Position numbers and translations under genes: made by a program. Below, piece by piece: positions 1-7,525 of a stretch of 44,560 nucleotides of DNA. Numbering within the stretch: position 1 is the stretch's first letter; the number at the start of each line of letters is the position of its first letter. Source of the stretch: a virus; IMG/VR virus record IMGVR_UViG_3300026512_000698, positions 1-44,560 of that record. The stretch is one strand, 5' to 3'. Under the pieces are notes generated by a model, which ran no database searches, was not told where the DNA came from, and saw nothing but the letters and a program-made list of their open reading frames with translations.

Positions 1-86
1 ATTTAAACAAATTTGTTCTTGAAAATATAAAATATCATTTAAGATTTGGGATGTAATGTTGTAAATTTTTGGTAATTTGTAAATAC

Positions 87-548
87 TTAGTCCATTATAG
101 TATTATTAACAAGCTTTCCATCATTAAAAACTTCACATTTAATCACTTCACCATTTTCATTATAAGTTATCTTTTCGCCATGTAACTTACCATTTTTATA
201 AGATTTAGTACTTTTTATACTAGCATTTGCTTTTGAGATAAAGTACTTTGTTTCTACTCCATCTCTTTTACCATCTAAAAAATATGCTAACTTTGAAGTA
301 ACACCTTTTTCAGTAAAATATTTAACTTTTTCTATACCATCTTTTAAAGAACTCAATTCTTTAACATAAGCATCTTTAGTATTATAAAAATATTTCGTAA
401 CTAATGTATCATCATCTTTATAAATTTCAGTTTTTTTATTTCCACCAGGGTACTTTGTTATTTTACTTTTTACTTTCATCATCATCCTTATACATGAAAT
501 TGTATCATAATTAAAAAAAAGTAGAAAAGCAAACACCAATTTTTTCAT
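87..548 (-). CDS. Secreted YwqK/MORN-like repeat protein
   Basis: A 153-residue protein. The start was chosen at MKKLVFAFLLFF because a hydrophobic signal sequence begins there and ends in a lipobox-like TISC; the frame is open 54 nt further upstream. The C-terminal half has NGK-x-HGE and NDGKLV repeats, typical of MORN-variant YwqK-family proteins, often called toxin-antitoxin YwqK antitoxins in databases; real functions are poorly known. It lies outside the left attachment repeat, so it belongs to the host or to another element. Family assignment is moderately sure; function is unknown. Confidence 0.65.
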   Translation of the reverse strand: MKKLVFAFLLFFNYDTISCIRMMMKVKSKITKYPGGNKKTEIYKDDDTLVTKYFYNTKDAYVKELSSLKDGIEKVKYFTEKGVTSKLAYFLDGKRDGVETKYFISKANASIKSTKSYKNGKLHGEKITYNENGEVIKCEVFNDGKLVNNTIMD

Positions 549-621
549 TAGAGTATTATCAAGTTTGAAGTATATAATATGACAAAAGTATGTCCCAGTC
601 AATTTTTAAAGTAATTATTAT

Positions 622-710
622 TTTTTAAAATTCTTTGGAAGTCCGTTGTTTACGAAGAATAATAGTGGTGGGTCCTATGTGACTCGAACACATGACCACT
701 CCGTTATGAG
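622..710 (-). repeat. Attachment site, left copy (tRNA-CAT 3' half)
   Basis: This 89-bp segment recurs at 7526-7614 with one central patch of mismatches (654-664 region) and one single mismatch. Positions 666-710, read on the minus strand, are the 3' half of a tRNA from the anticodon loop CTCATAA through the T arm to the terminal CCA. The matching 5' half (anticodon stem, D arm) is absent at both copies, as expected for att sites of elements that insert into the anticodon loop of a tRNA gene. The intact tRNA should lie further right, outside the window. Confidence 0.85.
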
Positions 711-817
711 GGGGTTTGTCGTTTATGTCTTAAAGTGTATAATACCCTATAATAGCACCTATTCAAGGGTTATATACTTTTTATAATGTTTTTAATGGTA
801 TAATAAATTCCATAAAA

Positions 818-838
818 GTGGTACCCTTGCTGGTACCC
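818..838 (+). promoter_or_regulatory. Candidate integrase arm-type sites, left of element 1
   Basis: Two 9-bp near-direct repeats, GTGGTACCC (818-826) and CTGGTACCC (830-838), with a 12-bp period, sit just before the first integrase gene. The same doublet with the same period occurs at the other end of the element (7479-7499). In the circular form the two doublets would flank the core site, as arm-type sites of tyrosine integrases do. They also overlap the integrase promoter zone and could autoregulate it. Confidence 0.6.
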
Positions 839-853
839 CAAAAGGGAATATGA

Positions 854-1909
854 ATGGCTATAAATCCTAAAGACTATCCTCACAAGATTATTACTGGACT
901 TACATCAAATAATAACTACGATAAATTCTTTTATAGGTTTTTACATAATCAAAAAAGATATAAAGGCATAATTGATTACAGAAATAAATCTTGGAATAAA
1001 AGAGATAGAGTTGATTATGCAAAAGAAGCTTTCTTAGAAGCAAAAAAAGAAGCTAAAAGCACAATTGATACAGATGCAACAGTTGATGATATTGTTAATC
1101 TGTATTTAGAAACGATGCCAGAGAGTAAATACAAGACAAATCGCAAATCTTACTATGACAGAAAAGTTAAGCCCATAATTGGAAAAAAGAAAGCAGAAGA
1201 TATTTTACCAATGCATTTGCAGAAAATTATTAACGATAACATTAAGGATGGAAATAGCCCAGCGACTGCAAAACAAGCAATCGAAGTATTATCCCCTGCT
1301 TTTAACATTGCAAGAGCAAATAGGATTGTAGCTCATAATCCATGCATAGATGTAAAAATCAAAATGCCAAAGACTAAAAAAATTGTAGTTAATGCAACTG
1401 AACGATTAACAAATATCTACAAAGCAATTATAAAGTTATACAAAGACAATCCATATTACAGAGCTTTTTTCTTATTGGCACTTCAAGGTAGAAGAAAAGG
1501 AGAGATATTAAATCTAAGATGGGAGCATATCTCATTTGAATATGATTATTACTTTTTAGCAGACACTAAAAATGATGAAGAACAAAAAGTATATTTACCA
1601 CCAAATGTAAAAGAAGCACTACAAGAATTTCAACAAAAAGAGGGATGGGTATTTGAGTCACCAATCAACAGAGGACAAAGATTATCAGATGCGAAGCGAC
1701 AGACAGCACAACTTAAAAAAGAACTAGGAGACTGGTTTACAATGCACTACACTAGAAATGTAATGGTTTCAGCTATGGCAGAACAGGGAGTAGATGCAAT
1801 TTACATGAGTGGAGCTTTAGGACATAATGACCCTAATACAATTACTAAATATTTAACTATGAACTACTTGCAAGGCTCCAAAATCGCAAGTGATATGATA
1901 CAGAGATGA
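854..1909 (+). CDS. int: Tyrosine integrase of element 1
   Basis: 351 residues, normal length for a phage integrase. It has an N-terminal arm-binding region (1-60), a SAM-like core-binding domain (about 75-170) and a catalytic domain. The catalytic set is visible: Arg214 in QGRRKGE, Lys239 in DTKN, His298 and Arg301 in HYTRN, His324 in LGHND and the nucleophile Tyr333 in TKYLTM. An AAAGGGA ribosome site precedes the ATG. It is closely related to the second integrase at 7765, which fits use of the same tRNA-derived core. It should catalyse insertion and, with an excisionase, excision of the 7 kb element. Confidence 0.95.
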   Translation: MAINPKDYPHKIITGLTSNNNYDKFFYRFLHNQKRYKGIIDYRNKSWNKRDRVDYAKEAFLEAKKEAKSTIDTDATVDDIVNLYLETMPESKYKTNRKSYYDRKVKPIIGKKKAEDILPMHLQKIINDNIKDGNSPATAKQAIEVLSPAFNIARANRIVAHNPCIDVKIKMPKTKKIVVNATERLTNIYKAIIKLYKDNPYYRAFFLLALQGRRKGEILNLRWEHISFEYDYYFLADTKNDEEQKVYLPPNVKEALQEFQQKEGWVFESPINRGQRLSDAKRQTAQLKKELGDWFTMHYTRNVMVSAMAEQGVDAIYMSGALGHNDPNTITKYLTMNYLQGSKIASDMIQR

Positions 1910-1913
1910 TACT

Positions 1914-2684
1914 ATGACATTTTTAGAAGCACTAGAAGATTATACAAGAAGAATACATCATGCACCACTAGAAGAATATCACGAAGAAATATTAACAACT
2001 TTTAAGCTCTTTGGAGAATACTTAAATAAAATACCTTCAGACGGGTTTGGAATCATAGAGGGTTTAGAAGAAGTAGTATTTAATTATTATATTAAAAAAA
2101 GAGATTACGAGGACTTCAACAGAGGCAATAGCTCAATGATGTTTGAGAGTCGAGATGGAAAAACAACTCAAGGAAAGCAAAGAGCAAATTCAGATATAAA
2201 TGTGTTAAAAAAAACAAGAAATTTATTACAACATGTTTCTCACAAAGATTATAGAATTATGCAAGGAGACCAGCAAAATAATAGACAAGAAGAGTTTATT
2301 CCTAAACCTCCTATGGAATGGCAAACAAAAAAGAACGGAACACAAAAATATAAGAAAATTGAAGATTATAGTTTTATAAACTATCAAGATAAAGAAATTG
2401 CATTAAAAGCCTACAATCAGACCATAGCACTTTATGACGAATCTAAAAAGTATCCTTTTGCTGGAGAGCATAGAGTAGAAAAAGATGTATTTAATACTTA
2501 TTGGTTTTTAACAGCATTAATAAATGATTTAGAAGATAAAAAATTTTATCTATTTGAGAAATCACATTACTATAAACCAGAAAAACCATCAAAGGCAGAA
2601 CTAAAAAAAACTTTAACATTTATTCGAAATGCCTTTAACATAAAAGGCTCCTTAGAAGAAAAAGAACTCACAGATAACTTATAA
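1914..2684 (+). CDS. Hypothetical protein downstream of integrase
   Basis: 256 residues, starting 4 nt after the integrase stop, so it is cotranscribed with it. It is charged and soluble with no signal or membrane segment. The N-terminal 60 residues look helical; the middle (about 110-170) is rich in Gln, Lys and Tyr. I do not recognise the family. The operon ends at a perfect 13-bp hairpin. Its place next to int suggests a role in maintenance or regulation of the element, but nothing in the sequence shows it. Confidence 0.75.
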   Translation: MTFLEALEDYTRRIHHAPLEEYHEEILTTFKLFGEYLNKIPSDGFGIIEGLEEVVFNYYIKKRDYEDFNRGNSSMMFESRDGKTTQGKQRANSDINVLKKTRNLLQHVSHKDYRIMQGDQQNNRQEEFIPKPPMEWQTKKNGTQKYKKIEDYSFINYQDKEIALKAYNQTIALYDESKKYPFAGEHRVEKDVFNTYWFLTALINDLEDKKFYLFEKSHYYKPEKPSKAELKKTLTFIRNAFNIKGSLEEKELTDNL

Positions 2685-2690
2685 TTACTA

Positions 2691-2722
2691 CCACTAAAAT
2701 AAAAAAATCTTTATTTTAGTGG
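2691..2722. terminator. Perfect 13-bp hairpin after the int operon
   Basis: Arms 2691-2703 and 2710-2722 are exact inverted repeats (CCACTAAAATAAA and its complement) around a 6-nt loop, 6 nt after the stop codon. The A/T-rich inner stem supplies runs of A and T, but no U-tract follows the stem, so termination efficiency is uncertain. It could work in both directions or be an operator. Confidence 0.45.
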
Positions 2723-2815
2723 ATAGACTATAAAACCCTCAAATAATATACTTCCAACATCTGACGAGATAAATCATAAAACATTGATTAGCTAATCATA
2801 ACAAAGGAACTTGTT

Positions 2816-3010
2816 ATGAACGACAATTTACAAAAGAGGTGGCTCACTCCAAAAGAGCTTTTAACAGAATTTGGATTTTCAATAGATAACCAAGCAAAAA
2901 TGAGAATGGATAAAAGAATACCATTTTCTAAAATTGGAAAGTATATTAGATATGACCGGGAAGAGTTAGACAAATGGTTAAAAGACCATGCAGTAGTAAA
3001 GGCGGCTTAA
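2816..3010 (+). CDS. AlpA/excisionase-type HTH regulator
   Basis: 64 residues. The pattern WLTPKELLTEFG, then KMRMDKRIPFSKIGKYIRYDREELDKWL is the winged helix-turn-helix of the AlpA/Xis (HTH_17) family: recognition helix, a wing and a final helix. Such proteins bend DNA for excision or switch on satellite and prophage genes. An AAAGGA ribosome site lies upstream. A clear homolog with the same layout is at 22366 in the large prophage, so the two elements share this control module. Confidence 0.8.
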   Translation: MNDNLQKRWLTPKELLTEFGFSIDNQAKMRMDKRIPFSKIGKYIRYDREELDKWLKDHAVVKAA

Positions 3011-3011
3011 G

Positions 3012-3275
3012 ATGGCAAAGAAAAAACCAACACATACAACCATCATATTACAAAAGTTTCTAAAAGGCGAAACTATTATTAGTTCAGATGTTTTTGCATC
3101 AAACACTAACCAGTATTTTCCACCTATTAAGGACCAAGGCATTGAGCTAATTGAGTGGAATGACCCAACAGAGGGTAGACACTTAAAGCGTAAACTCAAT
3201 ATGACTGATGAGAACATAGAGAGAGCAAAGAAATATCTCAAAAAACTTACTGGTGTATCAGATGAGCTGGACTAA
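3012..3275 (+). CDS. Small putative DNA-binding protein
   Basis: 87 residues, one base after the preceding stop and so cotranscribed. Residues about 12-60 fit a small winged-helix shape, and the C-terminus (TDENIERAKKYLKKL) is a charged helix. Lysine-rich start. No family recognised with confidence; the DNA-binding guess rests on composition and on neighbours. Confidence 0.6.
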   Translation: MAKKKPTHTTIILQKFLKGETIISSDVFASNTNQYFPPIKDQGIELIEWNDPTEGRHLKRKLNMTDENIERAKKYLKKLTGVSDELD

Positions 3276-3603
3276 AGAAGAACTTGAAAAACTACAAGAT
3301 AAAAACTCTTTTTTAATTCAAAAATCTATCTATGAAGATTTAAAACTTATGAGCGAAGCCGAAACACATTATCTTGTTATGAGAATGTTTGAGTATGTAT
3401 TAAATGGAGAAATCCCAGCTCTTGATGATAAGAAGCACAGGTTTGTTAAAAGTGCTTTTAATCGTTTTAAAATTGCATATGATAGCGACTCAGCAAAGTG
3501 GTTAAAAGCTTGTAAAAAGAAAAGCGAAAATAAAAAAGCAGACTGGCAAAAAAAGAAAACAGATAGACAAGGTAACCCAACTGAACACCCAATATACAAG
3601 TAG
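3262..3603 (+). CDS. DUF6291-like phage/satellite protein
   Basis: 113 residues from the ATG at 3262; a GTG at 3253 would add three residues. The body (NSFLIQKSIYEDLKLMSEAE, then MFEYVLNGEIP and FVKSAFNRFKIAYDSD) resembles the DUF6291 group of small proteins found near phage replication genes. The tail is very Lys-rich, which suggests nucleic-acid binding. It overlaps the end of the previous gene by 14 nt and ends just before the tandem 19-bp repeats, a position compatible with a replication role. Function is inferred only from context. Confidence 0.65.
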   Translation: MSWTKEELEKLQDKNSFLIQKSIYEDLKLMSEAETHYLVMRMFEYVLNGEIPALDDKKHRFVKSAFNRFKIAYDSDSAKWLKACKKKSENKKADWQKKKTDRQGNPTEHPIYK

Positions 3604-3609
3604 TTTTAT

Positions 3610-3666
3610 ACAACTGTATAGAACTCTTACAACTGTATACAGTTCTTACAAATGTTTAGAGTTGTT
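3610..3666. repeat. Three tandem 19-bp repeats (iteron-like)
   Basis: Units at 3610-3628, 3629-3647 and 3648-3666 each begin ACAA-TGT and end in CTT or GTT. Unit 2 contains the perfect 14-bp palindrome AACTGTATACAGTT. They lie in the 210-bp gap between two gene groups of the satellite. Such arrays are either replication-origin iterons or a set of operators for the downstream operon at 3814. Confidence 0.65.
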
Positions 3667-3813
3667 ACAGAGGGGATAGGAAGTGAACGGTAGTGAACTG
3701 AACTATCTTTATCTTATAGGAAAAGAGTTTTATTCTATGAATATAAATATAAACTTACAAACTGTTAATAAGTTTTAATAGAGAGTAAGTAAACACTTTA
3801 AAAAGGACAAAAA

Positions 3814-4281
3814 ATGAAAGATACAAACACAGAGAGCTTAACAGCTAATTTAAGAACTATAACAACACAAGACAAAAGACAAATAATAAACGCATTATGT
3901 TTTAATGAGGGTGGATATGAGCTAACTAACCCAAATACTTTATTAAATCACTTTGGAGTAAGTACAGATGATTTAATGGGAAATATTGAATCTATCCCAA
4001 GTTGGATATTTGGAGCAAATGGCTTTGAAGCAGATATGCAATTAAGAGTAAAAGAGAGTGCTATAAATATGTACTTAGAAAAATACCCACAGTTTGATTT
4101 ACAATTTAGCAAGTCTATACTTCAAGATATTTTAGAAATGGATTTAGAAGACTTAGGACGAGCCAAGAAAGAATATAAAGAGATGTATAAAACAAAAGAT
4201 GCTGGTTATAAATTTATTAAGATGATATTAAAGTATAAAGAAAATATTGAGAAATACGGAGTTGAAAGCGTACAGCAGTAA
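3814..4281 (+). CDS. Hypothetical protein, first gene of satellite operon
   Basis: 155 residues with an AAAAGGA ribosome site. It heads a chain of five genes (3814-5856) linked by 1- to 4-nt overlaps or short gaps. Mostly helical by composition (LGRAKKEYKEMYKTKD, YKENIEKYG), no membrane segment. Not recognised. It lies directly after the tandem 19-bp repeats, so replication or regulation is possible. Confidence 0.7.
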   Translation: MKDTNTESLTANLRTITTQDKRQIINALCFNEGGYELTNPNTLLNHFGVSTDDLMGNIESIPSWIFGANGFEADMQLRVKESAINMYLEKYPQFDLQFSKSILQDILEMDLEDLGRAKKEYKEMYKTKDAGYKFIKMILKYKENIEKYGVESVQQ

Positions 4282-4526
4282 TGACCAATAATGCAAGAGT
4301 GCGACCTTATATGGATACAAGGATAGTTATTTTACTAGAACGATTGAGAGATATACAAGGACTCTCAATCGGTAAGGTCCTAACAATACTCTTAAATGAT
4401 TCTAGCGTGTTTCAAAGTTTGTTAGAAAATTACTATGCAGAAGATGAAACACTAGAAAATATCTTTTTAGGACTATTATCAGAGATCGATAAATGCGACA
4501 ATACAACAAATAAAACAAAAGGATAA
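4281..4526 (+). CDS. Small protein, possible ribbon-helix-helix
   Basis: 81 residues; its ATG overlaps the preceding TAA (TAATG), so translation is coupled. The pattern VRPYMDTRIVILLERLRDIQGLSIGKVLTILL, with a strand followed by two helices, resembles ribbon-helix-helix DNA-binding proteins of plasmids and phages. The acidic C-terminus could mediate oligomerisation. The assignment is tentative. Confidence 0.6.
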   Translation: MTNNARVRPYMDTRIVILLERLRDIQGLSIGKVLTILLNDSSVFQSLLENYYAEDETLENIFLGLLSEIDKCDNTTNKTKG

Positions 4527-4532
4527 AAAGAG

Positions 4533-4853
4533 ATGAATAAGCACTTAATAATGATGGCACTCAAAGAGATACCACAAATAAGTAAAAATCTAAAAAATGG
4601 AAATAGTGATGCAAAATCAGAAATGCGATTAATCATTACTGCATTAAGAAATACACGCCCTCAACAGGGAATAGCAACAGCGACAGCAAGTGCATCATCC
4701 TTATTAAAAGCAGTAGAAGGAAAAAAAATAAGTGAAGATATGGCAAAGACAATTAAACAGACTGCATTATCAGAGTTAGCAAGTCAATTTCGTGATGAAG
4801 CTGATTTTAAAGATGAAAATAAAATAAAACTTTTAGAGGAGTTAATCAAATGA
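4533..4853 (+). CDS. Hypothetical helical protein, paralog of the next gene
   Basis: 106 residues with an AAAAGGA ribosome site. All-helical composition, Ala/Ser-rich centre (ATATASASSLLKAVEG). Both its start (ALKEIPQISKNLK) and its end (FKDENKIKLLEELIK) resemble those of the next gene (TLQKIPSMIKEFDK and DDTKVKILEKYLK). The two may descend from one gene and interact. No known family. Confidence 0.65.
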   Translation: MNKHLIMMALKEIPQISKNLKNGNSDAKSEMRLIITALRNTRPQQGIATATASASSLLKAVEGKKISEDMAKTIKQTALSELASQFRDEADFKDENKIKLLEELIK

Positions 4854-5281
4854 AACAGCACAGAGAAATAATCACGACACTTCAAAAGATACCAAGCATG
4901 ATAAAAGAGTTTGATAAGCTTGAGAAGTCAATTGCTAATACAGATACGAGAAAAAAGCAAATATCAAAAGAAAATTATCAACTAGAGATACTAAATTTTG
5001 AAGCTACCAACGCACCTGATAATGCTCTTATTAGAAAGATTACTGCAACAGGCAACCATCTTGAATTAAGTAAGCCTGACTTTAAACCAGCATATCATAG
5101 TTTAAATGAAGTTCAAAGAGTAATTAATGTAATTGGTTTAGATAAAGCACCTAGCAGAATAAAACAGCAACTTGAACTTATGGAACTCTTAGAAGTTAAA
5201 AGCTTGTTTCAAACAGCAACAGACTTTTTAGACGATACAAAAGTAAAAATACTTGAAAAATATTTAAAAGGAAAGAAATAA
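4850..5281 (+). CDS. Hypothetical helical protein
   Basis: 143 residues. Its ATGA overlaps the previous stop, and a GAGGAG ribosome site lies inside the previous gene, so it is coupled. It is helical and charged, with termini like those of the 106-residue neighbour. No membrane segment or known motif. Its TAATG end couples it to the next gene. Confidence 0.65.
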   Translation: MKQHREIITTLQKIPSMIKEFDKLEKSIANTDTRKKQISKENYQLEILNFEATNAPDNALIRKITATGNHLELSKPDFKPAYHSLNEVQRVINVIGLDKAPSRIKQQLELMELLEVKSLFQTATDFLDDTKVKILEKYLKGKK

Positions 5282-5856
5282 TGAATTACAGACAAGCAGG
5301 AATATACACAGATAGAAGCACAATAGAACTTAAAACAGAGTTTGAGGATATTATAGAAGCTATGGGAGAGATAGGACAAAACAAAGAGATTACTCATGCC
5401 CTACTTGATTTTTGGTTACATGGAAGTGTACCGACAAATAATGATATCTATTTACTACAGCTACATGTTCAAAAGCTATTAAAAGATAATGGAATACCAG
5501 CAGAACATATAAAAAACTCTTTAGGTGGAAATGCACCATTAGATAAATACACACTATTCAAGAACGCTTGTTTAAATTTTATTGGAGAAGATTTAACACC
5601 GGACTTTAAAACATTAGTTATTGAACCCCTGATTAAGCATTATGTTACGCCAAGTGAAGCAAGTAAAAAACATAAACTAAAGCAGTTAGAAGTAGCACGA
5701 AAGACTATCAAGGGGTTATCTCCTAGTATTGATAAGTCTATTGCAGAACTAAGCAAAATAGAGCCTTTCATATTGGCAGGAACTTTTGAAGAAACAATCT
5801 TGATAAAGTTGCAACAGATAGAACACTTAATAGTCAATCAAATAGCCACTTCTTAG
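5281..5856 (+). CDS. Hypothetical protein, last gene of satellite operon
   Basis: 191 residues, coupled by TAATG to the preceding gene. Helical, with a Lys-rich middle (ASKKHKLKQLEVARKTIKG) and a hydrophobic C-terminal third. Not recognised. A 6-bp hairpin spans its stop codon. As part of the satellite-specific block it is a candidate for helper interference or capsid remodelling, but only by position. Confidence 0.65.
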   Translation: MNYRQAGIYTDRSTIELKTEFEDIIEAMGEIGQNKEITHALLDFWLHGSVPTNNDIYLLQLHVQKLLKDNGIPAEHIKNSLGGNAPLDKYTLFKNACLNFIGEDLTPDFKTLVIEPLIKHYVTPSEASKKHKLKQLEVARKTIKGLSPSIDKSIAELSKIEPFILAGTFEETILIKLQQIEHLIVNQIATS

Positions 5857-5862
5857 GTGGCT
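5844..5862. terminator. Weak hairpin over the operon's stop codon
   Basis: AGCCAC (5844-5849) and GTGGCT (5857-5862) pair around a 7-nt loop that holds the stop codon. No strong U-tract follows, so it may only attenuate transcription between the unknown operon and the terminase gene. Confidence 0.35.
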
Positions 5863-6003
5863 TATCTAATAGGGAGGGCGGATTGAGAAACTGACAGATT
5901 TTTTCTTTTTGTTAATCGACCCCCAGTCACGAAAAAATAAGAACGATTTTTCAAAATATTTGAAACAGTAACATATTTAATCACATATAAGGAGATAATA
6001 CAA

Positions 6004-6606
6004 ATGCACACGCAAAAAGAAGCCTTGATAGTCTTGAATTGTAGCAAGATGACTCTATCAAGATATGTAAAAGATGGTAAATTAGAGCGAACAAAAAAAG
6101 GTCGCAAAACTTATTACGATGAACACGAAGTAGCAACACTTGTTAAGCAGATAGAGGACAATAAAAGTAAATATCGACCTGATGTTCCAAAGAGAGAAAA
6201 AAAGCGTATAGAGCTACCAAATGAAGTTAAAGAGTTATGCAAAAATATTTCAAGTACAGAAAATTTAAGCAAAGTAGGTTTTGAGTATCTTGCAGAAACA
6301 ACAGAGTATTTAAAAAAATCTAATTTGTATCAAGATGCAGATAAAGAAATTTTAGTGCAATATGCTTTAAGCGTTCAAAACTTTTATAAATATCTCTACT
6401 TATCAAATCAAAACGAATGTATCTTTAAAAGCGATACAGGAGCGATAACACTACATCCTTTTTTTAAAGTAATGCAACACCACGAAAAACAGATGCTTTG
6501 TTACATGGATAGGTTAGGACTTAATCCACTAGCAAGACAAAAACTCAACATAGAAGCAGAAAAAGAACTTACAGAGATGGGAAAATTCTTACTTGGTATT
6601 GAATAA
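6004..6606 (+). CDS. terS: Terminase small subunit, P27 family, with N-terminal HTH
   Basis: 200 residues with an AAGGAGA ribosome site. Residues 1-55 form a MerR-like helix-turn-helix (EALIVLNCSKMTLSRYVKDG, then Tyr-Tyr-Asp-Glu-His-Glu-Val wing). The C-terminal part carries the P27 TerS signature: HPFFKVMQHHEKQM followed by LGLNPLARQKLNI. TerS proteins recognise the packaging site and recruit the large subunit. No large subunit lies in this element, so the protein would work with a helper phage's TerL, as TerS of SaPI/PICI satellites does. Family call is fairly sure; the helper is unknown. Confidence 0.75.
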   Translation: MHTQKEALIVLNCSKMTLSRYVKDGKLERTKKGRKTYYDEHEVATLVKQIEDNKSKYRPDVPKREKKRIELPNEVKELCKNISSTENLSKVGFEYLAETTEYLKKSNLYQDADKEILVQYALSVQNFYKYLYLSNQNECIFKSDTGAITLHPFFKVMQHHEKQMLCYMDRLGLNPLARQKLNIEAEKELTEMGKFLLGIE

Positions 6607-6611
6607 ATTCT

Positions 6612-6878
6612 TTAACTATCTTCCATTATAGGCAAAGCAATTTTTGCAAAGTCTTGATGTGCTTTATCGCAAATATTATCTTTTAGTAAATTTCTTAGTT
6701 TTATTCCATTATTGCAACACACCCATAGTTTCAACCATGATTTAACCCAATAAGGAATCTCACGATTTTTAGTATTCCAATTATTTACAACTTCACTTGA
6801 TGTACCAAGTAATTCAGCAAATTTCTTTTTAGTTAGCCCAGCTTCTTTTAATAGCCCTTTAAATTCTTCATTATTCAA
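6612..6878 (-). CDS. XRE-type repressor of the satellite
   Basis: 88 residues on the minus strand, divergent from the gene at 7062. Residues 1-40 show the classic XRE helix-turn-helix: FKGLLKEAGLTKKKFAELLG, then SSEVVNNWNTKNREIP. The segment PYWVKSWLKLW is shared with the partial regulator at the right edge of the window. It probably represses the satellite from palindromic sites in the 6879-7061 intergenic region. Confidence 0.8.
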   Translation of the reverse strand: MNNEEFKGLLKEAGLTKKKFAELLGTSSEVVNNWNTKNREIPYWVKSWLKLWVCCNNGIKLRNLLKDNICDKAHQDFAKIALPIMEDS

Positions 6879-6902
6879 ATATTTTTCCTTAAAAGTAATT
6901 AT

Positions 6903-6938
6903 ATGATTATATCATAATAATATTAATAATCATATGAT
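6903..6938. promoter_or_regulatory. Operator-like palindromes between divergent satellite genes
   Basis: ATGAT-TAT-ATCAT (6903-6915) and ATCATATGAT (6929-6938) are palindromes sharing the half-site ATCAT/ATGAT; further ATGATTAT copies follow near 6974. They lie between the repressor (start 6878) and the gene at 7062, whose -10 candidate TAAAAT is near 7016. The likely ligand is the XRE protein at 6612. Confidence 0.5.
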
Positions 6939-7061
6939 GAGTCCTTTAAGTGATAATTAATAATTAAATGATTATACTTTTAAAAGTTAAACTAATTATT
7001 TGATTAGTTATTAGCTAAAATAAAGATATGCAATATAAGTTGCAGTCAAAAAGGATATAAA

Positions 7062-7457
7062 ATGAGATTATCAACAAGTGGAAGAATAGAGAAATATGAG
7101 AACTTATCGGAGCAAATAGATGCCGCTTTTTATGGAACTATGGACAGAGTACATGGCTTAGAAGTCGTATCTAAACTATTATCACATGTAGCACTACATG
7201 CTGAGTGCCAGGATGACGAAGAATTAAGCAGTAGTGACCTACACTCTTTGTCTGAGCTAATGAGACTTAATTTAAAGCAAGTGTATGTAAATGTTTCAGA
7301 AATACGTCAATCCTTGCAAGATAATGAAGAAGTAGAGAATATTTTGAAAGAATCAGAACAAAGTGAAATAATTGAAGAATATTCACGAAGATCACCAACA
7401 GCACAAGAAAGCAATAGAGATGATAAAAAGTTTTTTGATAGTTATTTTAAAGATTAA
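7062..7457 (+). CDS. Hypothetical acidic protein, divergent from repressor
   Basis: 131 residues with an AAAAAGGA ribosome site. Helical and acidic, ending in a low-complexity charged tail (SPTAQESNRDDKKFFDSYF). It stands alone between the repressor and the right attachment site. Not recognised. The position suggests an accessory or regulatory product expressed when the repressor is lifted, or a lysogeny gene. Confidence 0.65.
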   Translation: MRLSTSGRIEKYENLSEQIDAAFYGTMDRVHGLEVVSKLLSHVALHAECQDDEELSSSDLHSLSELMRLNLKQVYVNVSEIRQSLQDNEEVENILKESEQSEIIEEYSRRSPTAQESNRDDKKFFDSYFKD

Positions 7458-7478
7458 AAGTTAAGTATTTTTATAAAA

Positions 7479-7499
7479 GTGGTACCCCAAGTGGTACCC
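7479..7499 (+). promoter_or_regulatory. Candidate integrase arm-type sites, right end of element 1
   Basis: Two exact GTGGTACCC repeats at 7479-7487 and 7491-7499, period 12 bp, close to the right attachment repeat. They match the doublet before the first integrase, so element 1 carries the same sites at both ends. Confidence 0.6.
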
Positions 7500-7525
7500 T
7501 AATGAAAACTTAAACGATAAATTGA

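Noticed and set aside
2788-3241. Minus-strand frames opposite the satellite regulators
   Set aside because: Ser/Phe-rich antisense products; the plus-strand genes have ribosome sites and recognisable HTH patterns.
3610-3666. CRISPR-like array
   Set aside because: The 19-bp units are directly abutting with no spacers, and no cas genes occur; iteron or operator repeats fit better.
3737-3775. 12-codon frame starting MNININ upstream of the satellite operon
   Set aside because: Too short, low complexity and no support beyond a distant AGGA.
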